DNA of 51,810 nt from Acanthaster planci. Lineage: Eukaryota > Echinodermata > Asteroidea > Valvatida > Acanthasteridae. Positions 46,745 through 51,810 of the stretch are shown here, piece by piece; positions within the stretch are counted from its first letter, which is position 1, and each line of letters starts with the position of its first letter. The notes below the pieces were generated by a model. The model had not been told where the DNA came from. It saw only the letters and a program-made list of their open reading frames with translations, and did not search any database. A program made the translations under genes and the position numbers. Location: positions 121,992 to 173,801 of the forward strand of contig NW_019091707.1 in the NCBI RefSeq assembly GCF_001949145.1. Reading direction: 5' to 3'.

Positions 46745-46855
46745 GTAACGGGCAAGAAACGCTGGATCTTGTAATGCATGTGTAACGGGCAAGAGATGCC
46801 AAAACTCTAACACATAGATAACGGGCAAGAGACGCCGAACCCTTTAACTGGTGGC
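46745..46855. repeat. 37-bp tandem repeat, three copies
   Basis: TAACGGGCAAGA(A/G)(A/G)(C/T)GC(T/C) begins at about 46747, 46784 and 46821. It lies at the 3' edge of the GC-rich tyrosine-recombinase element and may be part of its terminal structure. Confidence 0.65.
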
Positions 46856-47365
46856 CAGTAACCGAGAGACTGTGTGTGCAGCAAGTCGCCAGAATGTTTG
46901 CCCCCATCCTGACCCCCCAAGGTACGGGGGGCCCAGGGGGGGGAGAGGCCACCCCGCGACTGGGGCTTTTATGCCCAGAAGAGGACGTGACTTGTGCCAA
47001 ACAAGTTCCGACATTAGGAACTTGCCCAATCCCCCCTTTTTTGCCAGTTACAACCCCTCCCCTACTTACAAGGAAATAACAACATACGGACAAAGGTGCA
47101 CATGCTAGGGCTTGGAAATGCGAGGAGGGTGGAGGAGGGCCTCAGGGTTGTGTTTGAAGAAAGTGATAGCGGCAACTAAGTTCTGGCAGAACAATTTGTT
47201 GCTTAGCTGGGAGAGGTGTAAGCCATCTCGCCAGAAGGTGCAGTGTTAGGGTTGATACTGTCAGAATGAACTATGGCATGGGCCTTCCCCAGATGTCTGC
47301 ACAGCCTATGAGCATATTTATTAAGGGCATTGACATTTCTCTGGCCCACTCCAGGGCGTTCCTCA
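46856..47365 (-). other. 3' noncoding part of the tyrosine-recombinase element
   Basis: GC-rich sequence continuous with the element, with G/C homopolymer runs near 46920-46945. Overlapping frames are not protein-like. Confidence 0.5.
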
Positions 47366-48195
47366 TTATAGTAAATAAGGCGCATCAGAATGTCTGACCA
47401 AATGATGGTAGTGTTGGGGAGGGGCCTTGTCTGGGCGAATGTACCTAAGAACTGCAGCAGATTGCCACCGCCCCATGGTCTGAATTTGTGGCAGCGGGAT
47501 GCCATTTGTGGCCACGGAAGTAGCGGCGCCAGTGCGGAACCTGTGTGTATTAAATCCTTCAGTTGAGATCCCACAAGCCACAAGGGACCTCGACAACATA
47601 CAGCGGAACTGGTACGAGGTCAGTGGGGTGCTGTCAATGTGGATGAAAAGAGGGCCCTGACGTGCGGGCCGCAGTTTCAGGTAACTAGATACCAGGGCCA
47701 CGGGGCAAATGCCGGGGGGCTGTTGGGGCCTGAGCTGCAGGCGAGATGAGGTGCCGCACTGATCCGTTTTAGAAAACCTAATGGTGACGACTAAACTGGC
47801 CACAGGAGGGGGTGTAACTGAGACGTCGCAGACACTCAGGATCTTGGAAGTGTCGCAAGATCGGCTGGGGTCAGAGAACTCCCCAACCCACAGGCAGCCA
47901 AAAAAGGCAAGCGAGAACGCCGCGCAGAAGAGGTTCGCTTCGAGCTCAGAGTAAGTAATTGGTGGTATGATGTTGCATAATTTCGTGAGCAAGTGGGTAG
48001 TAATGGGGCGTCATCCTTCCTGACAGATGGTAGGTTGCTAGCCACCCCTGGTTTACGGGGGCCCGAATAGCCCAGTTTGAAACCCGACGAAAACCCCACA
48101 CGGAGAGTGGTAGCTGCCTTGGTAAGCGGGTATGCGTCGAGCCATGGTATAGTTTTTCGAGGCGTGTGGGGGTGTGGGCAAGGCAGCATAGGCAA
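47366..48195 (-). pseudogene. Tyrosine recombinase of a DIRS/Ngaro-like element, with remnant of the RT leader
   Basis: The first part (48195 to about 48020) reads RVGFSSGFKLGYSGPRKP and ASNLPSVR, which resembles the leader just before the reverse transcriptase in these elements. It is followed at once, in another frame, by the recombinase: PITTHLLTKL, AAFSLAFFGCLWVGEFSDPS, then FNTHRFRTGAATSVATNGI, MGRWQSAAVLRYIRP and a stop at 47366. The HxxR motif, the Trp and the nucleophile Tyr are present, but the first catalytic Arg (usually LRVGE) is Trp, a CGG-to-TGG change. The whole reverse transcriptase and RNase H are missing, so an internal deletion is likely. The enzyme would normally integrate circular cDNA. 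Confidence 0.8.
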
Positions 48196-48239
48196 TTAGT
48201 TGAAGAACCGCAAAGAGGTTTGTTAGCGGGGGTGTGGAG

Positions 48240-49106
48240 GTTGAGACTACTGGGGATTTTGGCTGGTTTTGTTTGCATGTGACTTGCAGGCAAATGCACC
48301 ATGGCCGGCGGAGTTGCAAGAGAGGCATTTGTGGGGCACCCGGTGGGTCGGTTGAATGCAAAACATGGGGCTCCATTCCTATTGGGTAGGCGGGGGTACG
48401 GGTGAAAGGAGCTACTGGCGCGCTTTGGCCCAGAAGCCAGGGCCCCCCCAAGCTTCCTTGAGCAGGCCCAGGGGCAGTGATGTAGAGGGCCCACAGTTCT
48501 CCATTGATGATGGACCAGGGATGACTGGGGTGAAGTTGTTGCCGCATTCGAAACTGCCTGTCGTACTCGAGCCAGCCACGGTTAGGGAACCGAGCAGCGA
48601 CCATGCGGATAACATGCATGTTTTTAAGCAATTCCTGATTGCGCCCCGGGTGTGCTGACAAGAAAATTGATGCAAAGATCAGAAATGCATCGGTCCACGA
48701 TAGGATAGAGGTTATTATTTTTTTTGTGTGTATCTTTGATGCAAAGTTGACCTGCCTTATTTAGGGGGAAGGTGAGGTTAGGGGTGGGTGGCTTGGGGGA
48801 AGCATGATGGCTGAGTAAGGTATCGAGCTCGCTAAATTCACTCTTGATTATCTTTTCCTTGACACCCACCGGGAACCTACCCCCAAGGGGTTCGCAAATA
48901 GAAATGAGGGCCCCCCTTTCGCCCCCGTAAAGGTAGCTGGGGGCATTGGCACTAGAAGCTAAGCCTAAGTGTGAATGGGGGTTAGGTACATGTACATGTA
49001 TATTAGCTAGGCCTAACCCTAGAGAACCAGTTGGGCCTTCTGGCCCTAGGGAGGTATGGGGGAGACCTAGGGTGGAGGTAGAAAGGCACTTACCCCTCTG
49101 ACCCAA
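48240..49106 (-). pseudogene. Gag-like ORF of the DIRS/Ngaro-like element, frameshifted
   Basis: The first frame holds EPLGGRFPVGVKEKIIKSEF and a linker. At an A8 run (about 48714-48725) the sense moves to a second frame: SWTDAFLIFASIFLSAHPGR, then RGWLEYDRQFRMRQQLHP and WSIINGELWALYI, the usual Gag core of this group. A later frame has CFAFNRPTGC, and the next has CLSCNSAGHGAFAC, a perfect CX2CX4HX4C knuckle. So three frame changes interrupt a protein that is otherwise recognisable from end to end. Gag would package element RNA. The first could be an A-run sequencing error, the later ones more likely decay. Confidence 0.75.
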
Positions 49107-51810
49107 AGGGGGTTCCCCGGAGACAGGCTCCTGGGAACCGTATTATGCCAGGTTAGCTTGTCATCATTTTCATACGATTAATGAATTTCCTCATTTGAGG
49201 ATGCTGGAAATTTTTTAGGATGCCCACACACTGCTCTATTTGCGAAAGATCCTGTTGCTTTCAATTTCTTTAGAAATAGTCGTATCATTCATCACTAATT
49301 TTCCCTTATGGCATACATGTAAGTTATAAAATGTCCTTTATGTCGGGGAAAAAAGTGATTTTTTTCAATCTAGCCCTACGTTTTTTTGTGTCTCCGTGGA
49401 TTCAACAAGTACTAAATGAAAACCTGAATTCTTAATTGCACTTTAATTGATAGCAGCAACAGAGTGGAAATAAGTGTATGTTAACTGTCTTCATTTTTCT
49501 CTGGTTTTTCTAAAAGTCATGTATGTAAGTCACTGTTGGATTTACATTTGCTGAGAGTATTGAAGACCTTATGTTTTGCTGTAGTTTTTGCATAATTCAT
49601 GTGAAATGTGAAAATGTGAAGGTTTTTAATAAGAAAACTCTTTTGATTTTCCAGACCAGTCCTACAAGTTTTTTGTGCATTGCATGTCAAGTGATGTCCA
49701 TATACAACGTACATGTATGGAACTCTTTCGTTAAAAAAGTTTTTTTTCACTGTGATGTAACATATACAGTACCGCCCACATGTACATGTGGGTCCGTTTC
49801 CTCGTGAGGAACGAGCGAGCACGAGCAAGGAAAATTCTGTTATGAGTACGAGGCTCCTCACAAGCTAACGAGGGGCCTCGCAAGGGAAGCCCTCCACTCG
49901 TGAGTTTAAAACAAGGCGATTACGATCTAAACAAAGGACTCTCTCATTCCCGGGTTGCATGCCGGAACACAGCGAGTACCCCTCACTCATAAAGCTGTTC
50001 GTAATTGTACATGTGTACGTGCTCTGTGGTTTGTCATAGAGCCATACAGGGTACATGTGAATACATACATGTAGGCCTATACTGTAAATCTGGACCACAG
50101 GAGCGCACGGTTGTTTGCCATATTTTGGTGCATAAAGCCCATTCTTGTGAGTGAAAAACCTCAGAGACCACCCCACACAAGGCTAACGTACGTATACATG
50201 TAGTACTTGAAAAACTTTAAAGCTTTGTACAATTGTGATCGAACTAATGTATGTACATGTGCAGTTCATCATGGTTGTGCATATTCATCACTCGCTACCT
50301 ATTGACGTGTGATGTACGTGTGATGGGGATTGTGGCGATGATGACGGCTTGTGATCCTAGTCATGCTAGTAGTACACCTAAATGTACCGTGTTCTAACAT
50401 ATCAGAACTGCCTTGAAAGACATTTTTGGGGCATGGAGCTGCCAAGTTGTTTTTCGATCACAGAACCTTTGCAAGGCGGCGGATGGCTTCATTCACAGAC
50501 TTTCAACAGGTTCAATGGACGATGGTCTGTTTTCATCATGTTCATAGCTACCAAGTCCATGTAACTCTCCGACCTTTTAGTTTTTCATCGTTGTGGAAAG
50601 ATAAGCTTTTTCTAATCATGGACATGACCGAAACAATGACAAGTCTATTGACAAACATTCTGACAGTTAACATTTACACCTTGTATCACCATTAATCGTC
50701 ATCATTTTGCCATTATTCATAATGTTTATTACCACCATCAGTTCAAAGGTAACTTCTCATACAATATTATATTAATCATCTCAATCATGTCAGTGAATGT
50801 CAGCCTTTACAAAAAAGCAGAGAAGACTAAGTTTGGTCAGCCAAATGTTTTCTAATTTTGTGTATGTTTTTACTGGAAAATACCTTGATAAATGAAGAAT
50901 GTTTCAGATTCTTGGTTTCCATGGACTGTGGATTTTGTACCAAACAGCTGAAAATGGTAAGTCGTAAAACTCAAGATTGTACTAAATTTTTAACTTATAC
51001 TCCCTCAAAGAATATTTCAAATAAGATACACAGTCAATTTTATTTTTTTTATGAAAATGGCTTATGTAATGTAATCCTTGGTTATGCTCACTTATTTATT
51101 TTTTTTTAAAAGTTCATTAAAATGGGGAAACTTGGAACTGATTGATCAGAAGATGAAATAAGACCAATTAAAGAAAAACATGTCAGCATCACCGCACTCC
51201 TTTTGGGGGTTGCCTCAATTTGTTTTAATGTTGAAATTTTTGAATAAGTTTTATTTTCATCGTGCTATGTATTCTGTTTTTCATACACACAAAGTAACAC
51301 AGAATGAAAACTCAAGTTGTCGATTTAATTTGCAAACATTTTATACTTTTATTTTCAAACAAATTATGGTTTAAATATTTTTTCTGTGCTACATACAGCC
51401 CCTATAATATTAAACAAGACTAAACACGTTTTTTGCACCGTGCTTGATGTCTTTCATTTTTAGTAACAATGGAAAATCCACAGTTTGATTTTGTAAAAGT
51501 AATGCCGGCCATCTTGAAAAGCCCCTCCTGCCCCCTTTTTTCATAAATCCAGACACTGAGCATGTTTGTATGGTTTTACTCTAATTTGCAAGCCAGAATT
51601 TTTTTGTACCCCTTCCTCACTGGATCTTTTTAAATGTCTCCTTTGGGCTTCCTGCACAGCCTTCTGCATCTTTCGTCAAGAGCAGTTACACACTTTTTGT
51701 TCTAATAAACCTCATACTCCTGCTTGGGTATCAAAACGTACTTCTCCATGATATCCTTGACAAATGTCAATCTAGGAGGATCTAACGCATCCTTCCCCCT
51801 GACCCCCCTG
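49107..51810. other. No gene recognised
   Basis: AT-rich with short frames. The minus strand at about 51640-51770 translates to VKDIMEKYVLIPKQEYEVY before a stop, which may be a decayed ORF start. Confidence 0.4.

Noticed and set aside
46851-49106. Long overlapping frames on both strands in the GC-rich block
   Set aside because: GC-rich composition lowers stop frequency. Only the minus frames with Gag and recombinase motifs are protein-like.
51640-51770. Minus-strand peptide VKDIMEKYVLIPKQEYEVY as a gene start
   Set aside because: Too short, followed by stops, and at the window edge. It may be a decayed element ORF, but it is unsupported.

Overview
This is a eukaryotic, AT-rich, intron-containing animal sequence dominated by decayed mobile-element genes and tandem repeats. 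The many dispersed TACATGTA-type palindromes, the P-element-like, P2X7-like zinc-domain and RAG1-like reading frames, and the GT-AG introns suggest a marine invertebrate. An echinoderm, hemichordate or lancelet is most likely, but that placement is inference. There is one assembly gap (40030-40446).

Layout. 1-8 kb: a minus-strand gene with an N-terminal RAG1-type Cys-pair domain and a DUF6589-like body (1430-4158, frameshifted), then a small minus-strand gene with a Tudor-like exon (about 6553-8152). 9-16 kb (plus strand): several candidate exons, a decayed fragment of a repetitive gene family, a palindromic MITE, a PHD-like fragment, and a P2X7-like zinc-domain gene with a CRE upstream that is frameshifted by a 17-bp duplication. 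A 74-nt exon occurs twice (9313 and 15986). 15-17 kb: a 0.4-kb repeat present twice. 18-24 kb: mostly noncoding, with palindromes and minisatellites. 24.8-25.8 kb: a decayed Ty3/gypsy integrase. 27-31 kb: repeat arrays, including an inverted minisatellite and a 75-bp satellite split by a roughly 1-kb insertion.

31.6-34.8 kb (minus): a multi-exon gene joining an N-RAG-like Cys domain, a coiled coil and a P-element-family transposase core, with two in-frame stops and one frameshift. 41.3-42.1 kb (minus): a pseudogene homologous to the C-terminal third of the RAG1 catalytic core, ending in a zinc knuckle like that at the C-terminus of invertebrate RAG1-like transposases. 42.4-44.6 kb (minus): coiled-coil candidate exons and a THAP finger. 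45.7-46.4 kb: a dead Tc1 transposase. 46.7-49.1 kb: a GC-rich tyrosine-recombinase retroelement that keeps Gag and recombinase but has lost its reverse transcriptase. 49.1-51.8 kb: no recognisable gene.

The most notable content is RAG-related. Two unrelated genes each carry a domain resembling the RAG1 N-terminus, and a separate RAG1-core remnant lies in the same 52 kb. None of these parts is intact, and nothing here shows that they act together. The window reads as a graveyard of cut-and-paste and tyrosine-recombinase elements around a few small host genes.
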